From contig DATCJY010000057.1 of NCBI GenBank assembly GCA_036562565.1, forward strand, positions 1-60,348: a DNA stretch of 60,348 nt. The letters are read 5' to 3'. The translations under genes and the position numbers were made by a program. Of the stretch, positions 36,071 to 44,486 are shown piece after piece. Every line of letters starts with the position of its first letter. The first letter of the stretch is position 1. The DNA comes from DATCJY01 sp036562565. Lineage in GTDB: Bacteria > Bacteroidota > Bacteroidia > Flavobacteriales_D > Sanyastnellaceae. The notes beneath the pieces were generated by a model that saw only the letters and a program-made list of their open reading frames with translations, was not told the origin of the DNA and ran no database searches.

Positions 36071-37405
36071 TTATTCACTCACCGAATTGTCTCTGTTCAG
36101 CTTGCGATAGACAAAATAGAATATCATCCCTACCGGTATTACGAGCAATCCGGCATAGTATTCTGCTTTACCCGCACCGACATTCATATAAATGAACCAG
36201 CCGACAATCGCTACGAATAAAATTGGAATAATTGGATAAAGCGGTGTTTTGAAAATAGAATCGTCTGCCGGATAGTTTTTGCGAATGATGAAAATACCCG
36301 CACATGCCACTAGCAAGAACAACCATTCAACAAACGTGACATACTCGATGATGCTCTTAAATGTGCCCCACGCATACACCAGCAAGATGGCCCAAACCGA
36401 TTGCAAAATGATGGCATTTACCGGCACACCAAACTTTGGATGGTTCTTTGAAAATGCTTTAAAGAAAAGTCCTTCCTTAGACATCTGATTGAAGATTCTC
36501 GGAGTGGACAATACGTACATACCCGCACAGGCAAACACGGACAACGCAACCAAAGCCGAAATGAAATAATCAGCACCGGGCATTACAGCTGCCATTGCAT
36601 CTGATGCTACAACAGGAGAATTCTTGATCTGCTCATGTGTGAGCGCTTTGAAATAACCCATGTTGCAAAGGATATAAGTAAGTGTGACAGCAACGGTTCC
36701 CAACAACAAGGCTTGTGGAATATTCCTCTTCGGATTGATGGCATCACCGGCAACAAAACTTGCATAGTGCCATCCGGTAAATGACCACAATACTCCTACA
36801 AAAGCTCCTGCTAAATCATCCCCTTCTCCCGAAGGTGGCAGTGGTACAGAAGCAGCTTCAGCGGCATCACCAAACACGCTTTGATCCCCCAACAAAAGCG
36901 CGATGAATAGCAAAGCATAAATACCCACAATCTTCAGTACCGTGCCCACATTTGCAAACCATTCACTCAACCGAATACCGAACGTATTGAACAACGTCAA
37001 CACCACAATGCTAAACATAGCGATGTACTTCTCCCACCCCGGGTTCAGACCAATGAAGTAATTGAGATTCTCAGCGAAGACCGTACACAAGGCTGCGATG
37101 GTACCGCTGGATATGACGATGAGCAAGCACCAACCATAGAGGAATCCAGCCAGAGAACCGTATGCTTTGTTGAGATAGGTGTACACGCCTCCCGCATTGG
37201 AGAAGCGTGAGCCCATTTCGGCAAACACCAAAGCTCCCAACAAGGACACCACCCCGCCCAATCCCCATAACAAGAGAATCGTTCCTTTATCGCTGACTTG
37301 CTCCGCAATACTCGATGGCGTTTTAAAGATTCCTGAGCCAATGGTCGCACCAATGGCTATCATGGTCAAGGCAAATAGGGATAAACCTTTCTTGGGTTGA
37401 GACAT
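36071..37405 (-). CDS. APC family amino acid permease
   Basis: 444 residues, about 12 TM helices. The substrate-binding start of TM1 is 'IAIGATIGSGIFKTPSSIAE', with the conserved GSGIF bend; TM6 includes 'LWSFTGWHYASFVAGDAINP'. This pattern fits the LAT/SteT-like amino acid exchangers of the APC superfamily. The substrate cannot be specified. It has an exact consensus promoter 17 bp before the predicted transcript start-to-ATG leader, and is followed closely by the PagL-like gene. Confidence 0.92.
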   Translation of the reverse strand: MSQPKKGLSLFALTMIAIGATIGSGIFKTPSSIAEQVSDKGTILLLWGLGGVVSLLGALVFAEMGSRFSNAGGVYTYLNKAYGSLAGFLYGWCLLIVISSGTIAALCTVFAENLNYFIGLNPGWEKYIAMFSIVVLTLFNTFGIRLSEWFANVGTVLKIVGIYALLFIALLLGDQSVFGDAAEAASVPLPPSGEGDDLAGAFVGVLWSFTGWHYASFVAGDAINPKRNIPQALLLGTVAVTLTYILCNMGYFKALTHEQIKNSPVVASDAMAAVMPGADYFISALVALSVFACAGMYVLSTPRIFNQMSKEGLFFKAFSKNHPKFGVPVNAIILQSVWAILLVYAWGTFKSIIEYVTFVEWLFLLVACAGIFIIRKNYPADDSIFKTPLYPIIPILFVAIVGWFIYMNVGAGKAEYYAGLLVIPVGMIFYFVYRKLNRDNSVSE

Positions 37406-37428
37406 ACGTGTAAATTCGGTTACTCGGC

Positions 37429-37458
37429 CAAACCTACACGCTTTTTCAGAAATTCAAA
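37429..37458 (-). promoter_or_regulatory. Consensus promoter of the permease/PagL-like operon
   Basis: Minus-strand TTTG (37458-37455), 18-bp spacer, TAGGTTTG (37436-37429): an exact Bacteroidota TTTG/TAnnTTTG pair. The expected start is near 37423, leaving a leader of about 17 nt. Confidence 0.75.
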
Positions 37459-37487
37459 ATTTAAAATTATGAGCATTCATCAACCGA

Positions 37488-38198
37488 TTACGCCAGCACC
37501 TTGGTCATCATAAGACGTTTAGCCATCGGGAGCAATGTTTCCCATAACGGCACCTGTACTTTGCTCCAGCACAAGAACGTAGCCGGATTGGGCAACTCTT
37601 TGTACTTGTTGATGAGGTTCATCTTGATTTGCTCAAACGGATTGGCGAGAGTTTTTTCCTCCTTATAGAGGTACCGCACATGCAATGAACGATGACGCTC
37701 GGAGGCATACACAATCGTTGAATAATGATATTGGTAGATATAGACATCGCTGTAAGACTCCTGATACAACATCAAATAACCTTCGCGGTCATACACAGGT
37801 ACAATTCCCAAAGGAGTTATTTCGAGATAAGGCTCCAGCTTGTCATACACCTCCTTACCCATCTCAATGGTTTGTTGCATACTCGATTTGGCAAATCGCA
37901 TGATTTCCTCAAGTGTTGTGATGTAATCCTCATCTTGGATGAGCTGCTCGAAACGAAGCTCCAAAGCTTCCATATCCAATCCCTTTAAATCTTTTGGGAA
38001 AGCATTTTGAAGTGTTTCCAAATTTTGAGCAAATGCTTGCAACTGCCTATAATGCTCCAGCAAATCGCTCAATTGAGGATAGAGCTTTTGCTTCTGAAAA
38101 CGTTCCTCGCAGCTTTTGAGGTAAGCGAGCAATACATACTTCTTGAATTCAAAGTCCAACCATCCTTCTGTTAACCAATTACGATCTAACTTTTTCAT
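37488..38198 (-). CDS. Conserved hypothetical cytoplasmic protein
   Basis: 236 residues without signal peptide or TM segment. The N-terminal ~115 residues are strongly helical ('LSDLLEHYRQLQAFAQNLET', 'LEEIMRFAKSSMQQTIEMGK'). The C-terminal half is beta-rich ('GIVPVYDREGYLMLYQES', 'VYIYQYHYSTIVYASERHRS'). I do not recognise a family. It stands alone, leftward, 82 bp upstream of the permease start and divergent from the DUF6913-like/dapA pair. No catalytic motif is visible. Confidence 0.72.
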   Translation of the reverse strand: MKKLDRNWLTEGWLDFEFKKYVLLAYLKSCEERFQKQKLYPQLSDLLEHYRQLQAFAQNLETLQNAFPKDLKGLDMEALELRFEQLIQDEDYITTLEEIMRFAKSSMQQTIEMGKEVYDKLEPYLEITPLGIVPVYDREGYLMLYQESYSDVYIYQYHYSTIVYASERHRSLHVRYLYKEEKTLANPFEQIKMNLINKYKELPNPATFLCWSKVQVPLWETLLPMAKRLMMTKVLA

Positions 38199-38345
38199 GG
38201 CCTGCCTCTTTTTAAAGTATACAACGTATTGAACGGTAAAAACTTGTATCGGTTACCTCCATACCTACCAAATTAGTTTCCAAATAGTAGCTTACCTACC
38301 GTCCAACTTGAAAATTAAATTTAATTTAAAGTAGGCCCGGAAACT

Positions 38346-38374
38346 TTTGAGTAACGGCCTTGCCCCTATTTTTG
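38346..38374 (+). promoter_or_regulatory. Consensus promoter of the DUF6913-like/dapA operon
   Basis: TTTG (38346-38349), 17-bp spacer, TATTTTTG (38367-38374), an exact TAnnTTTG. The annotated ATG is only 11 bp after the box, so the mRNA would be leaderless or nearly so. Confidence 0.7.
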
Positions 38375-38384
38375 GAGGCGAAGT

Positions 38385-38939
38385 ATGGAACTATTTAAAT
38401 CCTTAAGAACCTCGTATGGCAAGCGCATGCTGCTTCGGGAGAATGAACCTGCAAGGAATAAGCACGGTTCCAATTACCATTCGGCTAAGCGAATTGCCTT
38501 TCTATACTTAGACTCCGATGAGGAATTCTTTAAGAACATCAAGAAATATGCAACCTACCTCAAAAACTCCTTTGGAGTAAAATCCGTGCATATGATGGGC
38601 TATGTGGACCGGCAGGAGAAGTACGCTCCAATCTGGCAACAACATGTTCTAGAATCCGACTTCTTCACCCGAGATGACCTCAACTGGTATCTGAAACCGA
38701 TTAAGCGCGTTCAGAATTTCATCAATGAAGAATTCGACATCCTCATCGACTTTTCCGATGGAGACAATCTGCCTCTGAACTTTGTCCTGAAAGAAAGCAA
38801 AGCACTCATGAAAGTGGGGCAAAAAGGAGCAACTGCAGAGCGATATTGTGATTTCATCATCGACATGGGCAATTCCACAGGTATCGCCAAATACGTAGAA
38901 CAATTAAATTCGTACTTGAGTAATCCGCTTATCAAATGA
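38385..38939 (+). CDS. DUF6913-like protein coupled to dapA
   Basis: 184 residues, cytoplasmic, no TM. 'KRIAFLYLDSDEEFFKNIKK', 'VKSVHMMGYVDRQEKYAPIW', 'EEFDILIDFSDGDNLPLNFV' and 'DFIIDMGNSTGIAKYVEQLN' suggest an alpha/beta fold. To my memory such proteins next to dapA in Bacteroidota are listed as DUF6913, but this is not verified. Its stop overlaps the dapA start (ATGA), so translation is coupled; a link to lysine or diaminopimelate supply is plausible but inferred. The promoter places transcription start almost at the ATG. Confidence 0.8.
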   Translation: MELFKSLRTSYGKRMLLRENEPARNKHGSNYHSAKRIAFLYLDSDEEFFKNIKKYATYLKNSFGVKSVHMMGYVDRQEKYAPIWQQHVLESDFFTRDDLNWYLKPIKRVQNFINEEFDILIDFSDGDNLPLNFVLKESKALMKVGQKGATAERYCDFIIDMGNSTGIAKYVEQLNSYLSNPLIK

Positions 38940-39823
38940 ATCAACTAAAAGGGCTTGGAGTGGCCATGATAACTCCATTCAAGAAAGACTTGACCGTGGA
39001 TGTTCCGGCTTTGAAAAAACTCACCGAACATCTCATCAGCGGTGGTGCTGATTACCTGGTAGTAATGGGAACTACGGGCGAAAGTGTCACACTCGACAAA
39101 GAAGACCGCAAATTGGTGCTTGAAACCATCATGGCCACCAATGCCGGCAAAAAACCAATTGTCCTGGGTGTGGGCGGCAACAACACCTTTGAGTTGTGTA
39201 ACCATCTTGACAGAATGGATACAAATGGCATTACGGCTATTCTTTCCGTTGCTCCTTATTACAATAAACCAAATCAAAATGGTTTATTTGAACATTACAA
39301 AGCCATCAGTGAGCACTCCAAGCTCCCCATCATACTCTATAACGTACCGGGACGCACAGGCAGCAACATGACTGCAGATACCACACTGCGCATCGCATTT
39401 GATTGCCGCAATGTGATTGGCATCAAAGAAGCCAGTGGCAACATGGAACAAGTGATGAACATTATCAAAGAGAAACGCAAGGATTTCTTGGTCATCTCTG
39501 GTGATGACTCCATCACACTGCCATTGCTGGCAGCCGGAGCCGATGGTGTTATTTCGGTAGTGGGGAATGCTTTCCCGGCCGAGTTCTCTGCTATGGTACA
39601 CCATGCGATGAACAACGAAATGGAACAGGCGCGTGCATTGCATTATCGCCTGCTTGAGTTGATTCAGTTGTTGTTCATCGAAGGCAACCCTGCAGGTATC
39701 AAAGAAGTGCTTTCACATCTCGATATATGCGAGAACTACCTGCGCTTGCCACTTACTCCGGTGTCGCAGCTCATCAGTGAAAGAATGAGACGCGTGATGA
39801 TTGATGAAGATTTGCTTAAATAA
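38936..39823 (+). CDS. dapA: 4-hydroxy-tetrahydrodipicolinate synthase
   Basis: Condenses pyruvate with aspartate semialdehyde in diaminopimelate and lysine synthesis. 295 residues, TIM barrel. The Schiff-base lysine is K164 ('GIKEASGN'), with Y135 and R140 in 'LYNVPGRTG' and the 'GTTGES' motif at 45-50. It starts inside the stop of the preceding gene (4-bp overlap). A 10-bp hairpin after the stop may terminate the transcript. Confidence 0.97.
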   Translation: MNQLKGLGVAMITPFKKDLTVDVPALKKLTEHLISGGADYLVVMGTTGESVTLDKEDRKLVLETIMATNAGKKPIVLGVGGNNTFELCNHLDRMDTNGITAILSVAPYYNKPNQNGLFEHYKAISEHSKLPIILYNVPGRTGSNMTADTTLRIAFDCRNVIGIKEASGNMEQVMNIIKEKRKDFLVISGDDSITLPLLAAGADGVISVVGNAFPAEFSAMVHHAMNNEMEQARALHYRLLELIQLLFIEGNPAGIKEVLSHLDICENYLRLPLTPVSQLISERMRRVMIDEDLLK

Positions 39824-39830
39824 TTGTATT

Positions 39831-39862
39831 GAGTTATCACCTCGGGTGATAACTCCTTGAAT
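39831..39862 (+). terminator. Possible terminator of dapA
   Basis: Stem GAGTTATCAC/GTGATAACTC (39831-39840 with 39846-39855), short loop, then a weak tract CTTGAATTTT. Confidence 0.5.
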
Positions 39863-39938
39863 TTTAGCAACCACACTTCATATTTTTCACCCAAATTGGG
39901 GACGATAAACTTGCTGCAACAATCTGCATCTTTGCTTT

Positions 39939-40574
39939 ATGGCAATACGAATTATTCTCTTTGACGACAACAAGCACATTCGCGAATCACTTTCTTTGTT
40001 GCTGGTGACCGACCCACGATTTGAACTAATCGGGGCATATACTGATGCCAATGATGCAGAGAGAATAATCACTACCTTCAATCCGAGCGTAGTGCTCATG
40101 GATATTGATATGCCCGGGAAAAACGGCATCGATGCCGTAAGTGATATCCACAAGGTATTTCCACAGTTGCCAATCATTATGCTTACCGTATTTGAAGACG
40201 AGGACCGCGTATTCAAATCATTGCGCAACGGTGCACTGGGCTACGTCCTGAAAAGTACAGCTCCGGAGAAACTCCTTGATGCCATTACCGAAGTCATGCA
40301 AGGAGGCGCTCCCATGTCACCCAGTATTGCACGCAAAGTGATGTCACATCTGCAAGCTGAGGCATCTCCTGCTAAGGTTGACTACGCTCTGACCCAACGT
40401 GAAAAAGATGTATTGGCGCTGTTGGTTGAAGGCAATTCCTACAAAATGATTGCGGACAAATTGGAAATCGGTTTTGAAACCGTTCGTTCGCACATCAAAA
40501 AAATCTATGACAAGCTTCATGTACAAACCATGACAGAAGCTGTATCCAAAACGCTTCGGGAAAAGCTTCTTTAG
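39939..40574 (+). CDS. NarL/LuxR-family response regulator (orphan)
   Basis: 211 residues. Receiver domain 1-~120 with acidic pair D9/D10, phospho-acceptor D55 ('VLMDIDMPGKNG'), T81-region 'IIMLTVFEDED' and K105-region 'GYVLKST'. The C-terminal LuxR-type HTH covers ~148-205 ('LTQREKDVLALLVEGNSYKM', 'GFETVRSHIKKIYDKL'). It should dimerise on phosphorylation and bind DNA. No histidine kinase is adjacent; neighbours are dapA and a convergent membrane protein gene. A near-consensus CATCTTTG lies directly before the ATG. Confidence 0.95.
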   Translation: MAIRIILFDDNKHIRESLSLLLVTDPRFELIGAYTDANDAERIITTFNPSVVLMDIDMPGKNGIDAVSDIHKVFPQLPIIMLTVFEDEDRVFKSLRNGALGYVLKSTAPEKLLDAITEVMQGGAPMSPSIARKVMSHLQAEASPAKVDYALTQREKDVLALLVEGNSYKMIADKLEIGFETVRSHIKKIYDKLHVQTMTEAVSKTLREKLL

Positions 40575-40598
40575 ACACAGCTTCTGTGGTATTAAGGC

Positions 40599-41165
40599 TT
40601 ATGCCTTGAATTCGCGCATGCCGCTTTCTATGATGCGTACTAGCATCTCGGCTTCGCGGGTCTCAAGCTGCTTACCCAAGCGAATTTTCTCACTACCATA
40701 GTTAAATCCAACGCGGTCGCCACCGATAATCCAAAAACTGTTATCGAGAAAATTGAAAAAGCTGGTAGGGTCATTTTTCACCAACCCCAACTTAAAGATG
40801 TTGTGAAAATGAAAAGTCTCTACTCGGCCCCGTTTGCCAAAGGCATTCTGTAAAGTGAGTTCCCCTTTCTTTATGGTTATGACCTCTTTTCCGATTTTTC
40901 TCCAGAAAAATACCTTCGCAATGCGTACAAAAAAGTACATCCACATAGCAGTAACCACAGCAAAGAAGATGCGTTGCATGGAATCACCTGAACCGAAAGT
41001 GTAGTAAACGAAAACGCCACCGCAGAGCGTCCAGGCCAATAACCACACTATGAGGAGAGCCTCCTGCCAGCGTTCTACTTGTTGTGAAATTTCAATTTTG
41101 ATTTCATTCTTTGACTTCGTCACCGACATGCGCTTGCCAATGAACTTAGGTGCTGTTTGATTCAT
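40599..41165 (-). CDS. Hypothetical two-helix membrane protein coupled to bshA
   Basis: 188 residues. Two TM helices at ~37-57 ('ALLIVWLLAWTLCGGVFVYY') and ~65-85 ('IFFAVVTAMWMYFFVRIAKV'). A soluble C-terminal domain follows with PH-like strands ('KEVITIKKGELTLQNAFGK', 'FWIIGGDRVGFNYGSEKIRL'). No named family recognised. Its ATG overlaps the bshA stop (ATGA), so the two are translationally coupled. Whether it serves bacillithiol synthesis is unknown. Confidence 0.75.
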   Translation of the reverse strand: MNQTAPKFIGKRMSVTKSKNEIKIEISQQVERWQEALLIVWLLAWTLCGGVFVYYTFGSGDSMQRIFFAVVTAMWMYFFVRIAKVFFWRKIGKEVITIKKGELTLQNAFGKRGRVETFHFHNIFKLGLVKNDPTSFFNFLDNSFWIIGGDRVGFNYGSEKIRLGKQLETREAEMLVRIIESGMREFKA

Positions 41166-42301
41166 GCTGTCGTTAATACAGAGTTATAAAGTGCGATATA
41201 TTGGGGTAGAATTTTTTCCAATGAAAAGTCTTTGACACGTGCCAGAGCATTTCGTCTGAATTTCTCGTGTCGGGCGTTATCCTCCAGAATAAAGATGGCA
41301 TTGCGGGCCATGTCCTCCACATCCCCCACATCACTCATCATACCGGTTACACCGTGGCGGTTTACCTCCGGCAGCCCTCCGGTATTGGTTGAGATAACGG
41401 GAACTCCGCAAGCCATTGCTTCCAGAGCCGAAAGCCCGAAGCTCTCCGACTCAGATGGCAAGATGAATAAATCACCTATAGCCAGAAACTCCATCGGATT
41501 GCGCACATTCCCCAAGAAGACGACCTTGTCGCAAATGCCCAACTCCCGGCATTTCTGTTCAGCCGCGTTGCGCTCAGGACCATCACCAATCATGATCAAT
41601 CTGGATGGAATGATCTGGCTAACTTGATAATAAATTTCCATCACATCCAAAATGCGCTTCACTGGGCGGAAATTCGAAATGTGAATGATGGCCTTCTCGC
41701 CTTCGTTCACAAAATCTCTGCGCAAGGACTCATTGCGCAAATCGCTCATTTTGTCCAAATTCAGAAAGTTAGGAATGACATCTATTTCTCGGTTTACACC
41801 GAACAATTTGTAAGTGTCATTTTTCAGACTTTGCGAAACGGCCGTGACCGCATCGCTCTTGTTAATTGCAAAAGAAATAACCGGCTCAAACGAAGCATCC
41901 TTGCCAAGGAGCGTAATATCCGTTCCGTGTAGGGTCGTAATTACCGGAATGTGTATGCCTTCCTCAGCCAACACCTGCTTGGCGGTAATGGCTGCAGAGG
42001 CATGCGGAATGGCATAATGCACATGGAGCAAATCAAGTTTTTCGTATTTCACCACGTGTGCCATTTTACTGGCCAATACCAATTCATAGGGCGGATAAAT
42101 GAATAGCGGATAATCGCTTACGTTCACCTCGTGATAACGAATATTCTTGCTGGCAGAGGTAAGACGTACCGGCTGACTATATGTTATAAAATGGATTTCA
42201 TGACCTTGCTCTGCCAACGCGATACCAAGCTCGGTTGCCACTACCCCACTACCACCAAAGGTGGGGTAACAAACAATGCCAATTTTTAATGGATTTCTCA
42301 T
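41162..42301 (-). CDS. bshA: N-acetyl-alpha-D-glucosaminyl L-malate synthase
   Basis: GT4 retaining glycosyltransferase, first step of bacillithiol synthesis (UDP-GlcNAc plus L-malate). 379 residues from the ATG at 42301; the longer frame begins with GTG and adds 6. BshA signatures: 'KIGIVCYPTFGGSGVVATEL', 'HVHYAIPHASAA', 'ISNFRPVKRILDV' and the donor-site 'PSESESFGLSALEAMACGVP'. Bacillithiol is the main low-molecular thiol in many Bacteroidota. bshB and bshC are not in the window. Confidence 0.94.
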   Translation of the reverse strand: MRNPLKIGIVCYPTFGGSGVVATELGIALAEQGHEIHFITYSQPVRLTSASKNIRYHEVNVSDYPLFIYPPYELVLASKMAHVVKYEKLDLLHVHYAIPHASAAITAKQVLAEEGIHIPVITTLHGTDITLLGKDASFEPVISFAINKSDAVTAVSQSLKNDTYKLFGVNREIDVIPNFLNLDKMSDLRNESLRRDFVNEGEKAIIHISNFRPVKRILDVMEIYYQVSQIIPSRLIMIGDGPERNAAEQKCRELGICDKVVFLGNVRNPMEFLAIGDLFILPSESESFGLSALEAMACGVPVISTNTGGLPEVNRHGVTGMMSDVGDVEDMARNAIFILEDNARHEKFRRNALARVKDFSLEKILPQYIALYNSVLTTA

Positions 42302-42604
42302 AAAATTAAATGGGTCCACAAAAGTGCGAGTAAAGTTTACAATATAGAATCAAAGATTTGTAAAGTTCACATAGCGCAAGTATTGAAAAATACGGGATTT
42401 GATAACATCCATAATTTTCGGCAGTAATGCTGCAACTGGCTGTGAACGGGATTATTAGTAAAATACTTGCAATAATTGAACATGATTTTTCACTCCAATT
42501 TCAATGTTGAAAACCTCCCCAATAGCAATTAAATAATGCTTTGCGAGTGCATTTAGCTTATTACATTTGTCCCCAATCTCATTAAATAATTAAAACAATT
42601 GGAT
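42302..42604. other. Divergent regulatory gap between bshA and the OmpA/TPR lipoprotein
   Basis: 303 bp without a credible ORF. It holds the consensus promoter at 42540-42569 and a 9-bp inverted repeat with distant arms (42376-42384 and 42462-42470), which may be chance. No convincing bshA promoter was found. Confidence 0.55.
42540..42569 (+). promoter_or_regulatory. Strong consensus promoter of the OmpA/TPR lipoprotein gene
   Basis: TTTG (42540-42543), 18-bp spacer, TACATTTG (42562-42569). Both elements match the Bacteroidota consensus exactly. Expected start near 42576, giving a 5' leader of about 29 nt that is A-rich. Confidence 0.8.
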
Positions 42605-44299
42605 ATGAAAAAGAACAGCTTATACTTCTTGGTAGCTGTATTGTCTGCAACAGTTTTGTTTGCGTGCAACGGGCTAAAAAAGATGGAAAAGCACATTGAA
42701 GAGCTTGGAGCCTCTGCAAGCCCTAACCCATTGGAGGTTCATGGTGATAGCGTTGCTGTTACAATTACAGGAAAATTCCCCCCAAAGTACTTCCACAGAA
42801 AAGCTTCTATCGAAGCTACACCGGTACTCGTGTATGAAGGTGGTGAAGCTGCTTACAAAAAACAAGGCTATCAAGGTGAACAAGCCGCTGGCAACTTCCC
42901 TGTGATTCCTTACAACGAAGGAAAATCTTTCAGCTACACTGACAAAGTAGCCTACATACCTGCTATGGAGACCAGCGCAATGGAGTTGCGTATCCATGGT
43001 AAAAAAGGTAACAAAGAAGCTGATTTCGAACCGGTACCGGTTGCTCCTGGTGTCATCACCACTCCATACTTGATGAAGAGTGATGACAAAGCCATGTTCG
43101 CTCAAGACAAATTTGTTCGCACGTTGTCTTACACTTACGATCAAGCTCAAATCAACTTTGACTACAACTCCAGCGCTATCAGAAGCGGTGAGTTGAAAGA
43201 TAAAGACATCAATGATTTGATTGCTTTCCTTGATGAGGCTGCTAAAAATCCACGCCTTGTAATTCGCAAAATCGAATTCGTAGGTTATGCTTCTCCTGAA
43301 GGTGAAATGTTGTTGAATGACAACCTTGCTTCTGACCGTACTGAAGCAGCTAAAAAAGCTATCAATGACATCATCAAGAAAAAGAAATACACCAACATCT
43401 CTGAGTCTGTGTATGTTTCTACTCCGAAAGGGGAAGACTGGGAAGGTTTCCGCACTGAGATGGAAAAATCTAACATCGAAGATCGCAACATCATCATCAA
43501 CGTGTTGAAAATGACCAGTGACTTGAACCAACGTGAACAAGAGATCAAAAACATCTCTAAAACTTATGTTGAGATTCAAAAGTCCATCTTCCCATTGTTG
43601 CGTAGAACACGCATCATCGTTCACTACGATTTGGAAGGCTACAGCGATGCTGAATTGTCTCAAATCGCTTCTAGCAACCCATCAGCTTTGAAATATGAAG
43701 AATTGATGAAAGCAGCTACTTTGACTGATGACCTAGCTCAAAAAGCTACTATCTATCAAACTGCTGCCGGCAAAGAAGATGCTGACTACCGCGCTGCCAA
43801 CAATTTGGGTACTGTTTACTACATGCAGAACAAATTGAACGATGCTGAAACCCAGTGGAAAAAAGCTTATGAAATGCAAAAAGCTGCTGAAACTAGCAAC
43901 AACATGGGTATCGTTAGCCGTTTGAAAGGCGATCGCCAACAAGCATTGACCTACTTCGCTGAAGCCGGTGCTTCTAATGAAACTGACTATAATGTTGGTT
44001 TGGTTAACATCCAAAACGGTGATTACGCTACTGCTGTTAGCAAAATGAGCAACTACAAAACTTTCAATACTGCTCTTGCTAAATTGTTGAACAAAGACTT
44101 TGGTGGTGCTGCAAGCGACCTAGAAGCTAGCGGTGATTCATCTGCTATGGCTGATTACCTCAGAGCGGTGATTGCAGCTCGTAACAACGATGCATCTACT
44201 GCTGTTAGCGCCATTAAATCTGCAATTCAAAAAGACGGTTCTCTAGCTAGCAAAGCGAAGAAAGACCTTGAATTCCGCAACATCAAAGATCAGTTCTAA
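42605..44299 (+). CDS. OmpA-like/TPR lipoprotein, probably abundant
   Basis: 564 residues from the ATG at 42605; the frame could start at a TTG two codons earlier. The lipoprotein signal ends 'ATVLFAC' (C21). The middle has an OmpA-like segment ('INFDYNSSAIRSGELKDKDI', 'EFVGYASPEGEMLLNDNLAS'). The C-terminal ~200 residues are TPR helices ('ANNLGTVYYMQNKLNDAETQ', 'AETSNNMGIVSRLKGDRQQA'). This suggests an outer-membrane-anchored, peptidoglycan-associated scaffold. Codon choice is heavily biased (GCT, ACT, TTG, AAA), and it has a perfect promoter and strong terminator, all pointing to high expression. The precise function is unknown. Confidence 0.85.
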   Translation: MKKNSLYFLVAVLSATVLFACNGLKKMEKHIEELGASASPNPLEVHGDSVAVTITGKFPPKYFHRKASIEATPVLVYEGGEAAYKKQGYQGEQAAGNFPVIPYNEGKSFSYTDKVAYIPAMETSAMELRIHGKKGNKEADFEPVPVAPGVITTPYLMKSDDKAMFAQDKFVRTLSYTYDQAQINFDYNSSAIRSGELKDKDINDLIAFLDEAAKNPRLVIRKIEFVGYASPEGEMLLNDNLASDRTEAAKKAINDIIKKKKYTNISESVYVSTPKGEDWEGFRTEMEKSNIEDRNIIINVLKMTSDLNQREQEIKNISKTYVEIQKSIFPLLRRTRIIVHYDLEGYSDAELSQIASSNPSALKYEELMKAATLTDDLAQKATIYQTAAGKEDADYRAANNLGTVYYMQNKLNDAETQWKKAYEMQKAAETSNNMGIVSRLKGDRQQALTYFAEAGASNETDYNVGLVNIQNGDYATAVSKMSNYKTFNTALAKLLNKDFGGAASDLEASGDSSAMADYLRAVIAARNNDASTAVSAIKSAIQKDGSLASKAKKDLEFRNIKDQF

Positions 44300-44330
44300 T
44301 AAAAGAACATCATCCGATTGAAAATATAAA

Positions 44331-44358
44331 AAGGCTGCCTAAGGAGGCAGCCTTTTTT
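44331..44358 (+). terminator. Terminator of the OmpA/TPR lipoprotein gene
   Basis: Perfect 10-bp stem (44331-44340 with 44345-44354), loop AAGG, then a run of six T that begins in the stem. Confidence 0.92.
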
Positions 44359-44428
44359 ATTGGTATTAATTTACAAAAACACCGAGTGCTACTTACATAA
44401 AAAATAGGTAGGCATTTTTCGGGCACAT

Positions 44429-44456
44429 AAAAAAGCCGCACTTCAGTGCGGCTTTT
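44429..44456 (-). terminator. Terminator of the NlpE/META lipoprotein gene
   Basis: Perfect 11-bp stem (44431-44441 with 44446-44456), loop TTCA on the plus strand. Leftward RNA has TTTTTT. It can also act rightward (TTTTGTTCTC), so it insulates the two convergent genes. Confidence 0.88.
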
Positions 44457-44486
44457 GTTCTCTTATTTTTTAAGGTGTACTATTTA

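Noticed and set aside
42376..42470. 9-bp inverted repeat GCAAGTATT/AATACTTGC upstream of the OmpA/TPR gene
   Set aside because: Arms are 77 bp apart in AT-rich sequence; likely chance.
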